From NCBI RefSeq assembly GCF_037023745.1, contig NZ_CP146101.1:930001-994000 (forward strand): a DNA stretch of 64,000 nucleotides. Direction: 5' to 3'. Positions within the stretch are counted from its first letter, which is position 1. Each line of letters starts with the position of its first letter. The notes under the pieces are model-generated. The model saw only the letters and a list, made by a program, of their open reading frames with translations. It searched no databases and was not told where the DNA came from. Position numbers and translations under genes: made by a program. This document shows, in pieces, positions 26,649 to 35,098 of this stretch. The stretch is from Streptomyces sp. SCSIO 30461. GTDB lineage: Bacteria; Actinomycetota; Actinomycetes; Streptomycetales; Streptomycetaceae.

Positions 26649-27152
26649 ATGAGCGCGCAGCAAGGACTCACCCACATCGACGAGGCGGGGGCGGCCCGCA
26701 TGGTCGACGTCTCCGAGAAGGCCGTCACCGCGCGCACCGCTCGCGCAAGCGGCCGGGTCCTCGTGGCGCCGCACGTCGTGGAGCTGCTGCGCGGTGAGGG
26801 CGTACCCAAGGGCGACGCCCTGGCCACCGCCCGAATCGCGGGCATCATGGGAGCCAAGCGCACCCCCGAGCTGATTCCGCTGTGCCATCCGCTGGCGCTC
26901 TCCGGCGTGAAGCTGGACCTTTCGGTGGCCGATGATGCCGTGGAGATCCGGGTGACCGTGAAGACGACGGACCGGACGGGTGTCGAGATGGAGGCCCTGA
27001 CCGCGGTCTCGGTGGCGGCGCTGACCGTGGTGGACATGGTGAAGGCCGTGGACAAGGCGGCCGTCATCACCGATGTCAGGGTCGAGGAGAAGACGGGAGG
27101 CAAGTCGGGCGACTGGTCGCGCCCGGAGGCCGCTGAGGAGGACGGGCGGTGA
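26649..27152 (+). CDS. moaC: Cyclic pyranopterin monophosphate synthase MoaC
   Basis: Second step of molybdenum cofactor synthesis: converts the 3',8-cyclo-GTP made by MoaA to cyclic pyranopterin monophosphate. A 167-residue protein of full family length with [33 protein letters not shown] (active-site LCHPL) and [30 protein letters not shown]. The start MSAQQG at 26649 has a GGGAG-like site upstream. It is 55 bp after moeA/glp and overlaps the next start by 4 bp. No moaA is in the window, so the pathway is completed elsewhere. Confidence 0.93.
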   Translation: MSAQQGLTHIDEAGAARMVDVSEKAVTARTARASGRVLVAPHVVELLRGEGVPKGDALATARIAGIMGAKRTPELIPLCHPLALSGVKLDLSVADDAVEIRVTVKTTDRTGVEMEALTAVSVAALTVVDMVKAVDKAAVITDVRVEEKTGGKSGDWSRPEAAEEDGR

Positions 27153-27676
27153 GCGCCGATCCCCGCCCCGGCAGGCGCGCACTGGTCGTGACAGCGTCGA
27201 ACCGCGCCTCCGCCGGTGTGTACGAGGACAGGGGTGGTCCGCTGCTCGCCGAGGGCCTCGCTGCGATGGGCTTCGCGGTCGACGGCCCCACGGTCGTCCC
27301 CGACGGCGACCCGGTCGAGGCGGCCCTGCGCGAAGGTGTCGCGGCGGCGTACGACGTCATCCTCACCACCGGCGGCACGGGCGTCTCCCCCACCGACCGA
27401 ACCCCCGACGCCACCCGCCGGGTGCTCGACTACGAGATCCCCGGCATCCCCGAGGCGATCCGCGCCCAGGGACTGGCCAAGGTCCCCACGGCGGCGCTCT
27501 CCCGCGGCATCGCCGGTGTCGCGGGCGGCAGGACCCTGATCGTCAATCTGCCGGGCTCGACGGGCGGAGTACGGGACGGGCTCGACGTCCTCGCCCGGAT
27601 CCTGCCGCACGCCGTGGACCAGATCCACGGCGGTGACCACGCGAGAACCTCGGGCCGTTCCGGGAGCTCGCTCTGA
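27149..27676 (+). CDS. MoaB/Mog family molybdenum cofactor protein
   Basis: Molybdopterin-binding domain protein (MoCF-biosynth), expected to adenylylate molybdopterin before molybdate insertion. A 175-residue protein with [43 protein letters not shown] and [36 protein letters not shown] start at 27149 overlaps the moaC stop by 4 bases, implying translational coupling. MogA and MoaB share this fold; the sequence alone does not separate them, so no symbol is given. Confidence 0.9.
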   Translation: MSADPRPGRRALVVTASNRASAGVYEDRGGPLLAEGLAAMGFAVDGPTVVPDGDPVEAALREGVAAAYDVILTTGGTGVSPTDRTPDATRRVLDYEIPGIPEAIRAQGLAKVPTAALSRGIAGVAGGRTLIVNLPGSTGGVRDGLDVLARILPHAVDQIHGGDHARTSGRSGSSL

Positions 27677-28299
27677 ACACCCATACCTGGCCCGTGGTCC
27701 TGACGGACGGTGATGTCACCCTCCGCCCGATAAAGCTGCGCGACCAACGGGCCTGGCGCGAGGTGAACCAGCGCAACAGGGACTGGCTGCGCCCCTGGGA
27801 GGCGACGATCCCGCCCCCCGCGCCAGGCGCGCCGATGGCACAGCGCCCCACCTACCGACAGATGGTCCGTCATCTGCGGTCCGAGGCCCACTCCGGCCGG
27901 ATGCTGCCCTTCGTGGTCGAGTACCGGGGTCGGCTGGTCGGGCAGCTGACGGTGGCCGGGATCACCTGGGGCTCGATGTGCTCGGGGCATGTCGGCTACT
28001 GGGTGGACCGCGACGTCGCCGGCCGGGGGGTGATGCCGACGGCCGTGGCGCTCGCTGTCGACCACTGCTTCCGCGGCATCGGGCTGCACCGTATCGAGGT
28101 CTGTATTCGGCCCGAGAACGTGCCGAGCCGCAGGGTCGTGGAGAAACTCGGATTCCGCGAAGAGGGACTGCGGCCCCGCTATCTGCATATCGACGGCGCG
28201 TGGCGGGACCATCTGGTCTTCGCCCTCACGGCCGAGGAGGTGCCGGAGGGGCTGCTGCGCCGCTGGCACCGGGGACGTATGAGTCACCGCGAGAAATAA
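27673..28299 (+). CDS. GNAT family N-acetyltransferase, RimJ/RimL type
   Basis: A 208-residue acetyltransferase similar to ribosomal-protein N-alpha acetyltransferases: VTLRPIKLRDQRAWREVNQRNRDWLRPWEATIP at the start, WVDRDVAGRGVMPTAVALAVDHCF (acetyl-CoA loop) and HRIEVCIRPENVPSRRVVEKLGFREEGLRPRYLHIDGAWRDHLVFALT. Homologs begin [10 protein letters not shown], which here would start at CTG 27673, overlapping the upstream TGA as CTGA with GGGAG 6 bases before. The nearest standard start is GTG 27694. It belongs to the conserved galU-to-sepX block. Confidence 0.85.
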   Translation: MNTHTWPVVLTDGDVTLRPIKLRDQRAWREVNQRNRDWLRPWEATIPPPAPGAPMAQRPTYRQMVRHLRSEAHSGRMLPFVVEYRGRLVGQLTVAGITWGSMCSGHVGYWVDRDVAGRGVMPTAVALAVDHCFRGIGLHRIEVCIRPENVPSRRVVEKLGFREEGLRPRYLHIDGAWRDHLVFALTAEEVPEGLLRRWHRGRMSHREK

Positions 28300-28441
28300 A
28301 AAACTTGTTCGAATTTATGGGCCACTCGATCGTCATGCGATCTGAAGAATCACAAAAAAAGTCAGTGATATCAGCCAGATCGTGCGACACACCGGGCCAA
28401 TTGGCCGATGCCGTCGCGCGAACCCCTCTACGGTGAGAGGC

Positions 28442-29470
28442 GTGAGCAGCAGCGGCCTCATTTACGCAGTCATCGTCGGGGCCTGGGCCGCCTACTTGGT
28501 GCCCATGTGGCTCCGCAGGCAGGACGAGCTCAACGAGGCACGTCCTACGGAACGCTTCAGCACGGCCATCCGGCTCCTGTCCGGGCGGGCGGGAATGGAG
28601 CGTCGATACGCCAAGGAGCTGCGCGATCGCCCCGCGGAGGAGGATGAGGCGACCACCGACGCCGAACCGGACGCCGGGACGGACCCACTGAGTTCCGTCG
28701 ACGTCCGGTCCTTCGCCGCGCCCCCGGCCCGCACCGAGGCACGCATCCAGCCTCCGGCACGTGGCCCGCGCCCCAGCGGGACGGCCGCGGCACGGGCCCG
28801 GCGTTCGAAGGCCCTCGCGCGTCGTCGGCGCACCACGGTGCTGCTCTTCCTCGCCTTCACCATCGGCGCGATCGTCGCGGCGGTCGGCGGACTCGGCTTC
28901 CTCTGGGCGCCCGCCGCTCCGGCGATCCTGCTCAGCGCCTACATCGCCCATCTGCGGGCCCAGGAGCGTCGCCGGTACGTCTACGTCATGGACCGCCGGC
29001 GTGCCGAGGCAGCCGCGCAGCGTCTGCGCGAGAAGGGCGCACGCCTCCGGCCCCCCGCGGCCGTGGAGGTGGACGAGCAGCCTGAGGAGCACCCCGTACC
29101 GGAGCCGGCTCTCAGGATCTCCCCGCAGGAGGCGGGCCGCCGGGCCCTGGTCGAGCAGACCGACCACGCCGAGTGGGTCGACCAGCAGCGCGACCCGGGC
29201 CCCGCCCGCGGAGACAGCTGGGACCCGGTGCCGGTGCCGCTCCCCACGTACGTGACCGCCCCCGTAGCCCCGCGTGCAGGCGGCGGAATCGACGTCACGG
29301 ACCCGGACACCTGGAGCGCCTCCCGCTCCTCCACGGCCGATCCCACCCCCGCACCCGCCCCGCCCCGCCAGCGGACCACCCCAGCGACACGCCGCACCCG
29401 CGACCACGGCCGCACCCCCCTCTTCGACCAGTACGCCGACGACGACCGCCCCCGCGCGGCCAACGAGTGA
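28442..29470 (+). CDS. sepX: Divisome membrane protein SepX/GlpR
   Basis: A 342-residue membrane protein that stabilises the division machinery in Streptomyces (SepX) and is the membrane receptor of Glp in Corynebacterium (GlpR). TM1 at about residues 4-22 (LIYAVIVGAWAAYLVPMWL), a charged loop, a TM hairpin at about 130-165 (TVLLFLAFTIGAIVAAVGGLGFLW...ILLSAYIA), then a long Pro/Arg/Asp-rich cytoplasmic tail ending near TPLFDQYADDDR. GTG start at 28442. The position after galU-glp-moaC-mog-GNAT and directly before a tRNA-Ala is the conserved context, which supports the call. Confidence 0.88.
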   Translation: MSSSGLIYAVIVGAWAAYLVPMWLRRQDELNEARPTERFSTAIRLLSGRAGMERRYAKELRDRPAEEDEATTDAEPDAGTDPLSSVDVRSFAAPPARTEARIQPPARGPRPSGTAAARARRSKALARRRRTTVLLFLAFTIGAIVAAVGGLGFLWAPAAPAILLSAYIAHLRAQERRRYVYVMDRRRAEAAAQRLREKGARLRPPAAVEVDEQPEEHPVPEPALRISPQEAGRRALVEQTDHAEWVDQQRDPGPARGDSWDPVPVPLPTYVTAPVAPRAGGGIDVTDPDTWSASRSSTADPTPAPAPPRQRTTPATRRTRDHGRTPLFDQYADDDRPRAANE

Positions 29471-29536
29471 CCCTCACCGAGGGCCCGGCTACCTTGGGAA
29501 CCGGGCCTCGGGTGACCAGCCAGGAACGGATTTCCA

Positions 29537-29556
29537 AGCACCCCGATCGGGGTGCT
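29537..29556. terminator. Perfect 20-bp palindrome between sepX and tRNA-Ala
   Basis: AGCACCCCGATCGGGGTGCT followed by AAGGTTT, ending 19 bp before the tRNA. It is most likely the sepX terminator; the lack of a loop larger than the central GATC makes an operator possible. Confidence 0.55.
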
Positions 29557-29575
29557 AAGGTTTCACTCGTTGCAA

Positions 29576-29649
29576 GGGCCTGTGGCGCAGACTGGTAGCG
29601 CACCTCGTTCGCATCGAGGGGGTCAGGGGTTCAAATCCCCTCAGGTCCA
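29576..29649 (+). tRNA. tRNA-Ala (anticodon CGC)
   Basis: A 74-base cloverleaf. Acceptor GGGCCTG pairs with CAGGTCC (one G-T pair), discriminator A; D arm GCGC-AGACTGGTA-GCGC; anticodon stem CCTCG/CGAGG with loop TTCGCAT, anticodon CGC, reading GCG; T arm AGGGG-TTCAAAT-CCCCT. The 3' CCA is not encoded. It is the left neighbour of an accessory segment, as tRNA 3' ends often are. Confidence 0.96.
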
Positions 29650-29690
29650 CAACGGGCTGTTCACGAGTTAGCTCGTAGACGGTTCACGAG

Positions 29691-29724
29691 ATCCCGTCCG
29701 ATCACTTCGATCGGGCGGGATTTC
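29691..29724 (+). terminator. Hairpin terminator after tRNA-Ala
   Basis: ATCCCGTCCGATC (29691-29703) pairs with GATCGGGCGGGAT (29709-29721), one G-T pair, 5-base loop, then TTTCG; 42 bp downstream of the tRNA. Confidence 0.75.
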
Positions 29725-29815
29725 GTCGTTTCTGGGCTCGTCGGGAGGTCTGCGTGCGGGTGGCGGGGTGGTGTGGCGAGCGTGTTGCGCGTGCTTACCT
29801 GTCTCCGGGCACGAT

Positions 29816-29848
29816 GAAGCACGCCGATCGTGGTGATCGGCGTGCTTC
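29816..29848 (-). terminator. Perfect hairpin downstream of the transposase-like gene
   Basis: GAAGCACGCCGATC (29816-29829) pairs perfectly with GATCGGCGTGCTTC (29835-29848), 5-base loop, 31 bp past the stop of the minus-strand transposase-like gene. It is either that gene's terminator or part of the element end. Confidence 0.65.
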
Positions 29849-29879
29849 CACGATGTGGGGTTGTTCCGCGCAGGCTCGG

Positions 29880-31700
29880 TCAGCGGGTGTGGGGCGGTGG
29901 CGGGCGTCCCGTGGGCAGGGCATGCGGCACATCGGGATCGGTGCGTGGCGGCAGGGGGCCGCTGGCGTCGAAGTCGACGGTGGTGAGTTCGTCGGGGCCG
30001 TCGCGTTCTGTGAGCCAGGTTTCCAGGAGGGTCAGGTTGGCGATCGTGAGCATGACGGCGAGGAGAAGTGCCTGGGTGACCTGGCCGGGGGCGGGCCGGT
30101 GTTTGGGGTTGCCGATGTCGAGTTTCCCGCTCTTGAAGCGCCCGTTGGCGCCTTCGTTGTGGCTGCGGATGGGCCGGTAGGCGTTGATCCACGATGTGTG
30201 CAGGTAGTGGACGTCCTGGCGGTACTTGGCCAGGCGCCAGTCGGCCGCTTCGGCGTCGGCGGGCACGGTGATGGAGCCCACGCAGCACACCTCGGGCAGC
30301 GTCCTCTTCGGCGGCGGCGCGAAGTGTTCGGCGTCGGGGATCTGGACGGTCGGGCGGGTCGCCGTGTGGGCGGTTCGAACCCGGGGCGTGGTGAGGTCGA
30401 CGATCCGGGTGGGCATCGTGGCGGGGGTGCGGGGCCGCAGCCGGTCGCGGCGGGCGCAGTTGACCGAGGGGGACGGGCCGGCGGCCGGGCACTGGAGGCG
30501 GATCGCTCCCCGGGCGTCGGGTCCCTGCTTGAGCTTGAAGTGGTACGGCTCGCGGGCCTCGATCTTCTCGACAAGTGCGTCGCTGGGGGCGCGGATGGTG
30601 TCGTCGTCGGCGCTGTTGGTGGCGTCGATGAGCGGGGCGGGGGTGAGTGGGCACATGAGCGAGCCGTCGACGAGCGGGGCTCCGTGCCAGCTGCCCTGTC
30701 GTCCGCGTTCTTTGACCTTGTAGTCCAGGGCGAGCCGGTAGCCGAGTCGTCGGACGGGGGTCTGGAAGGTGGCGGCGGCGCAGTTGGTGTAGGCGCGGTC
30801 GGCGGCCAGGATGCCGGCGGGCAGGCCGAGTCCGGCCAGTTGGGTGAGGACGTTGACCGCGTTGGGGCCGGTGCGGACGGTGGGGGTGTCGAGCTCGAAG
30901 CCCAGGCACAGTTGTGGGTACGTCTTGGGCGGGTTGTCGTCGGTGTCGCGGTGGTGGGCGGCGATGGCCAGGGTGGCGCTGTAGCCGAAGGTCTTCTCTC
31001 CGGTGCCGCCCTTGGCGTGCCAGCCTGCGGTGATCTCGACGGAGGCGGTGCCGCGCCAGGGGCTGTCGTGGCGAGCGATCACGGGGACGCCGGTGGCGTC
31101 GATGCCGACGTCGCCGTTCCAGCCACACAGGTGCCCGCGCTGCTGAGCCATGCGGAGGGTGGGCAGGACCAGGCGGTTGACCAGGTGCTGAAGGCGGTCG
31201 GCGGCGGCGCGGCTCTCAGGGGTCTTCCACAGTGCGACGTGGAAGTCGGCGTGCCGCAGGGGCAGTCGGGAGCGGCGGTCGTGGCGCACCGGATCCAGCG
31301 CGGTGGTGATGGCGTCCAGGCCCCGGTAGAGGCGCCTGCTGGTGGCAATGCGCTGGTAGGGGCCCTTGGGCGGATGTTCGGGAATGTCCAGCCACGAGCG
31401 GGCCCGGGGCTCCAGACTGTAGTGCAGACATCGCCATGCGTCGGTGACGGTGGCGCGGCCGGTGTAGTAGACCGACAGCAGCAGTCCGGCCAGCACCACA
31501 CGGGGGCGGATCCCCTTGGGGCCGGGCCGGTCCCCCAAGAGCTCTTCCAACTCCTGGGGAACACCCGAGCGGTCCAGAAGGGTCAGCAGCTGGCCCACCT
31601 TGGAGCTGGGGATCCTCATCGCCCCGCTCAGTGGCGGCTTGGGGCGCAGCAACCGGATCCGTGCGTCCGCATCGCCCAGGTCCTGCTGACGCCGCATCAC
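29880..31700 (-). CDS. Large DDE transposase-like protein
   Basis: A 606-residue protein with an apparent DDE triad: D201 in NGDVGIDATGVPV, D301 in GILAADRAYTNC, and E516 in RPIRSHNEGANGRFKSG. A helical N-terminus (residues 30-110) could bind DNA. Between D301 and E516 is a long insert (about 210 residues) containing Cys residues (LQC...NC, CC). It is longer than most IS4/IS5/IS1182 transposases, and I cannot assign a family. GTG start overlaps the stop of the upstream recombinase-like gene (GTGA), so the two are translationally coupled. No flanking terminal repeats were identified. Confidence 0.75.
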   Translation of the reverse strand: MMRRQQDLGDADARIRLLRPKPPLSGAMRIPSSKVGQLLTLLDRSGVPQELEELLGDRPGPKGIRPRVVLAGLLLSVYYTGRATVTDAWRCLHYSLEPRARSWLDIPEHPPKGPYQRIATSRRLYRGLDAITTALDPVRHDRRSRLPLRHADFHVALWKTPESRAAADRLQHLVNRLVLPTLRMAQQRGHLCGWNGDVGIDATGVPVIARHDSPWRGTASVEITAGWHAKGGTGEKTFGYSATLAIAAHHRDTDDNPPKTYPQLCLGFELDTPTVRTGPNAVNVLTQLAGLGLPAGILAADRAYTNCAAATFQTPVRRLGYRLALDYKVKERGRQGSWHGAPLVDGSLMCPLTPAPLIDATNSADDDTIRAPSDALVEKIEAREPYHFKLKQGPDARGAIRLQCPAAGPSPSVNCARRDRLRPRTPATMPTRIVDLTTPRVRTAHTATRPTVQIPDAEHFAPPPKRTLPEVCCVGSITVPADAEAADWRLAKYRQDVHYLHTSWINAYRPIRSHNEGANGRFKSGKLDIGNPKHRPAPGQVTQALLLAVMLTIANLTLLETWLTERDGPDELTTVDFDASGPLPPRTDPDVPHALPTGRPPPPHTR

Positions 31701-32401
31701 GGGCGCGAGCTCCGCAGGAGGTCGGCCGCCTGTTCAGGGGAGAGCGGGGGGACCCAGTGGAAGTAGGGGCCCAGGGCTGCTGCCGAGCCCATTCCCACCG
31801 CTTGTGCGATCAGCACGGGGTCGATGCGCTGCCGCAGCAGGCTCACGATCCAGGTGGTCCGCAGCCGACGTGCCTCAAGTCGGGGCAGCCCCGCGTGCGG
31901 GCGGTGCCGGAGCGACCACGAACTGACCAGGTTCTTCGCGGCCTCGGCCTTCCTTCCCGGGCGGAACAGGAAGGCATTTTCGGCCAGTTCGCCGAGTTCG
32001 GCGAGGGTTTCTTCCCACTCCGCGCGGCAGGCCACCAGCCGGTTCAGCCATGGCGTGTCGACCAGCACCACACCTTGCGGCAGGGCGCGCAGATCGCGGC
32101 CGCGTACCGCGCGGAGCTCGCCGGGGGCCAGTCCGCACCCGGCGGCCATAGCCGTCAGGGCGAGACCGTCCAGCCGGGCCCTGCCCGGTAGCAGTTCGAC
32201 CCACCGGCGCAGAGCCGCCAGCTCGTGCTCCTCGTACGGGGGCCGGGGCGAACGGTCGGCTTTGATCCGGATCGGCGGGGCCTCGCCCCGCTGAACCCAC
32301 ACCACCGCTTCCCGCGTACGGCGAAGCCAGGAACGGCACGACTGGATGGTGCCTCCGGGCCGGCCGGCCAGCCCGGACAGGACGAACCGGTCGATGGTCA
32401 C
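31697..32401 (-). CDS. Degenerate tyrosine-recombinase-like protein coupled to transposase
   Basis: A 234-residue protein resembling the catalytic half of phage-type integrases. Box I is AAGCGLAPGELRAVRGRDL (88-103), where the catalytic Arg is Ala. Box II is ARRLRTTWIVSLLRQRIDPVLIAQAVGMGSAAALGPYFHWV (177-216), keeping R181 and Y213 but with both His positions replaced. The N-terminal core-binding domain is short or absent. It is therefore probably not a full recombinase, and may act as a DNA-binding partner of the overlapping transposase. GTG start at 32401 has GGAG very close, so a later start is possible. Confidence 0.6.
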   Translation of the reverse strand: MTIDRFVLSGLAGRPGGTIQSCRSWLRRTREAVVWVQRGEAPPIRIKADRSPRPPYEEHELAALRRWVELLPGRARLDGLALTAMAAGCGLAPGELRAVRGRDLRALPQGVVLVDTPWLNRLVACRAEWEETLAELGELAENAFLFRPGRKAEAAKNLVSSWSLRHRPHAGLPRLEARRLRTTWIVSLLRQRIDPVLIAQAVGMGSAAALGPYFHWVPPLSPEQAADLLRSSRP

Positions 32402-32408
32402 TCCGCTT

Positions 32409-32442
32409 GCTGACAGGAAACGGTCACTGGCCGGCTGTCAGC
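32409..32442. promoter_or_regulatory. Inverted repeat between recombinase-like gene and its upstream neighbour
   Basis: GCTGACAG (32409-32416) and CTGTCAGC (32435-32442) are exact inverted repeats with an 18-base spacer. They overlap the stop of the upstream gene and lie 8 bp before the recombinase-like start. It may be a terminator, an operator or an element end. Confidence 0.4.
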
Positions 32443-33670
32443 GGTTATGTTCCTCTCTGATCCCTGGCCCCACGTCTTCGAGGACGAGATCCGGAAGGAT
32501 GGACATGCCTAGATTCTGAAGATCCACGTTCGGGCTGGCGGCCTTCTCGGCAACGCTCGGCCGCCAGGAAGCCAGCCGGTCCAGTGCAGCTACCGAGCCT
32601 TCCCGGTCCCCACTGAGCAGTGCTGCCACGAGCGCCACGATGTCGGCGCGGGAGCTGCCTGCCGGAGCCGGGAACGCGGCCAGATCCGAGAGTACGCACT
32701 GGTCATGGACGCCACAGAGCGCCGTGAGGGCTGCGAGCGCGAACTGAACTGCATCTCTCTCGTCGCCCCGGCGGGACCACAGCCTGGGTAGCTCCCTGCC
32801 AATGGCGCGCCGTGTCAGGTACTCGGCAGCGGACTCCTCCCAGATGCCCCCGAGCGCGGTGATGCGGTCGGCGAGGGAGACTGCTGCCGCCGGCCCCGAA
32901 GCCGCGAACCGCAACAGGTCGCAGAGCAGAACCAATTGGCTGCCAGGAGCGATGTCGTTGTCGCAGATCAGCTCTGTGAGGAAGGGAACTGCCTCGACCG
33001 TGGTGTCGGTGCAGGTGCCCTGGTGAGCGACGGCATCCGCGAGATCGCCGAGGAATTCGCCAGTCGTCCCGTAGGGCTCGCCGAACGCGAACTCTTCATC
33101 GAGCAGCCAGGACACGGCATCCGGCGCGTCCTCCGCGCTGCCGTACATGCGCTCTGCGACCGCCACCACGGCCTGGACCACCGTTGCGGGCGCACCGACT
33201 CCGCCGCACTTCCACGGCGGGCCGGCCGGAGGAGATGCGGGATCTTCGGGCAGAGGAACGGGAGGGGTGACCTCGGCACCGGCTTGCTCATGGACCAGGC
33301 CGTCCCGTGTGAAGACGCCTTCCAGGGTCGCGGCATGCCCCTCGCTGCCTCCCTGCTGAAAACCGCCGTGGGCACGGGCCACTTGCGCCACCCGAATCCG
33401 TTCACTCCGAAGGAACGGCTCGAGAACCATGCGTTCGTGCCCGCTGTAGACGGCCAACGAGGAGACCTGCCACCACCCTTCCAACTCGGGATCCATCGAT
33501 GGCTTGCCGTACCAGAAGCTCGACGGGACGAACCGGAAGTGATCGTGGACCCGTACTGCCGTCAGACGGTGACCCATCCCGGCCAGTTCGGCGGCGGCAG
33601 CCCGCGCAGCATCCTCATCCGGCAGGCTCAGCGTGTACTGGACTCCCCAGGCGGGAGGGATCGCGGCCAT
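32438..33670 (-). CDS. Uncharacterised two-domain protein (helical-repeat-like C-terminus)
   Basis: A 410-residue soluble protein. Residues 1-75 (GVQYTLSLPDEDAARAAAAELAGMGHRLTAVRV...SSFWYGKPS) resemble the small alpha/beta fold of RraB-like proteins. Residues 150-405 are alpha-helical, with spaced Leu/Ala pairs (AVPFLTELICDND, LVLLCDLLRFAA, DIVALVAALLSGDREGSVAALDRLASWRPSV) suggesting HEAT-like repeats. The ATG at 33670 shares one base with the stop of the DUF1963 gene, so the three genes 35091-32438 form one operon. I do not recognise the family with confidence. Confidence 0.65.
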   Translation of the reverse strand: MAAIPPAWGVQYTLSLPDEDAARAAAAELAGMGHRLTAVRVHDHFRFVPSSFWYGKPSMDPELEGWWQVSSLAVYSGHERMVLEPFLRSERIRVAQVARAHGGFQQGGSEGHAATLEGVFTRDGLVHEQAGAEVTPPVPLPEDPASPPAGPPWKCGGVGAPATVVQAVVAVAERMYGSAEDAPDAVSWLLDEEFAFGEPYGTTGEFLGDLADAVAHQGTCTDTTVEAVPFLTELICDNDIAPGSQLVLLCDLLRFAASGPAAAVSLADRITALGGIWEESAAEYLTRRAIGRELPRLWSRRGDERDAVQFALAALTALCGVHDQCVLSDLAAFPAPAGSSRADIVALVAALLSGDREGSVAALDRLASWRPSVAEKAASPNVDLQNLGMSILPDLVLEDVGPGIREEHNR

Positions 33671-34548
33671 CAGCTGCACTGCCAGGTGAACATCGCCCGC
33701 TCGAAGCGCCGCTCGGCCAGGTCCTCCGGGCGGATCAGCCAATACAGGGCTCCGGCATCGCCCCACATCATGTCCGCGGCGTCCTCGCTGTCGAATTGCG
33801 CCAGCAGCACCCAGTTGCCCGCCTCCTCGGACAGCCGAGCGTCGTCCCAGGACACCTCACCGTCCAGGACCGCCTCCGCGATCTCGATCTCCACCGGGTT
33901 CTGCACCGAGTGAGCGTGGCCGCCGATCTGGTGCCCTACCTCGTTGTCGAGGTCCCACAGCGCGTCCAGGAACTCTTGCGAGCAGACGGGATGGTCGTAG
34001 CGGTTCCCAAGAGGGGCACCTGGAGCGAAGGCAGCGCGGACGGACGGATGCCAGGGCATGGTCGCCGTCATCTCCTCCCGGGCGGTCAGCGACACCATCG
34101 GATACGGCTTCAGCCCGGCAGGCGCCCCACGCTCCGCCACCTCCTCGTCGGCCGTCACGTAGAGCACACGGGCGCCCACCCAGCTCTCCTGGTCCTCGGT
34201 CAGAACGAGGGCCTCGCCGTCGTCCAGCTGACCGTCGAAGTAGAAGAACAGCAGCGTTCCCGCCTCGGGCAGATCGATGTCCAACGCGGCCCTCGGCAGA
34301 CGCGCGCAGTCGATCGAGGCGACGAAGGAGAGCGGCCCATGCCCCTCCCACTCAGGCCACTCCGCGATGGCCGGCAAGGTGGGGAGGCCGCCAAGTCGAC
34401 CCACAGCGTCGTCAGTGCCAGTCGCTACCTCAAGACGCACGCCAGGGCGAAGCAGACCGAGCCACTTCTCGGCATCCTCGGGCGACAGGTGCTGCAAGGC
34501 GAGGGATCGAAGGGCCTCTCGGGAACCATATGTCATGCGCCCGATCAT
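33670..34548 (-). CDS. DUF1963 (YwqG-like) family protein
   Basis: A 292-residue protein with DUF1963 features: RLGGLPTLPAIAEWPEWEGHGPLSFVASIDCARLP, GTLLFFYFDGQ, VLYV, and HQIGGHAHSVQNPVE...WVLLAQFDSEDAADMMWGDAGALYWLIRPEDLAERRFERA. Family proteins sense or bind unknown ligands. B. subtilis YwqG sits beside an LXG toxin operon, and relatives occur among polymorphic-toxin immunity genes. ATG at 34548 or 34536; neither has a clear ribosome site. It is coupled to the following gene by a TGATG junction. Confidence 0.82.
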   Translation of the reverse strand: MIGRMTYGSREALRSLALQHLSPEDAEKWLGLLRPGVRLEVATGTDDAVGRLGGLPTLPAIAEWPEWEGHGPLSFVASIDCARLPRAALDIDLPEAGTLLFFYFDGQLDDGEALVLTEDQESWVGARVLYVTADEEVAERGAPAGLKPYPMVSLTAREEMTATMPWHPSVRAAFAPGAPLGNRYDHPVCSQEFLDALWDLDNEVGHQIGGHAHSVQNPVEIEIAEAVLDGEVSWDDARLSEEAGNWVLLAQFDSEDAADMMWGDAGALYWLIRPEDLAERRFERAMFTWQCS

Positions 34549-34602
34549 CCACGGCGCCGCTGACAGAGACCTCGGCGGCCCTCCGGCTGCACACGCGGCC
34601 GC

Positions 34603-35091
34603 TCAGTCCGTGGCCGTGGACCTCCAAGCAGCGGTAACGCACCCTTCTTCCCAATGCCACCAGCCCTCCGCCGCACCGTGTTCCAGAAGCTTTCGGATCC
34701 GCGGCAGGTCCGCCCCCGGCGGGACATCCAGTGCGACCATCCGGAATCTCTCGATGCCTTCGCCTGTCGTGCCGAGCTTGTGGAAGATCTCCAGAACGCT
34801 CTGCCGGGCTGCGGCTGATCCGCCGTCCTTGAGCACGATCAGCCGGATCGTGCAGTTCTCCGAAGGTCGGACCGTCTCTCCAGCCCAGCGGATGCCCTCA
34901 TCGTCGATCTCAACCCGGATGATGTCGTCGCTGGCGACGCCACGGACGAACCATGGGGTGTTGTCCAGCCGCACGGTGCCGTCGCCGAGGTCCACGGCCC
35001 ACAGGCTCTCTACGCTCGCCGGCGGCCAGCCGTCCTCGTCAATGTCCATCCGGAAGTGGACCTTCACGTGGTCGTCACTGATGTTCGTCAC
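34603..35091 (-). CDS. DUF4265 domain-containing protein
   Basis: A 162-residue protein of full family length: VKVHFRMDIDEDGWPPASVESLWAVDLGDGTVRLDNTPWFVRGVASDDIIRVE, CTIRLIVLKDG, and a C-terminal MVALDVPPGADLPRIRKLLEHGAAEGWWHWEEGCV. The GTG at 35091 is preferred because a stop of a truncated upstream gene falls at 35099-35101; the ATG at 35133 would overlap that gene by over 30 bp. Function unknown. It often occurs as an orphan next to other small single-domain genes. Confidence 0.82.
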   Translation of the reverse strand: MTNISDDHVKVHFRMDIDEDGWPPASVESLWAVDLGDGTVRLDNTPWFVRGVASDDIIRVEIDDEGIRWAGETVRPSENCTIRLIVLKDGGSAAARQSVLEIFHKLGTTGEGIERFRMVALDVPPGADLPRIRKLLEHGAAEGWWHWEEGCVTAAWRSTATD

Positions 35092-35098
35092 GGCGCCA

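Noticed and set aside
24211..27640. Long minus-strand open frames antisense to galU, glp and moaC
   Set aside because: They have low-complexity composition and no family features. The plus-strand genes are unambiguous, and GC-rich DNA produces such shadows.
29754..31766. Long plus-strand open frame antisense to the transposase-like gene
   Set aside because: It is Gly/Val/Ala/Arg-rich with no motifs and mirrors the opposite strand; the minus-strand frame has the DDE residues and coupled start.
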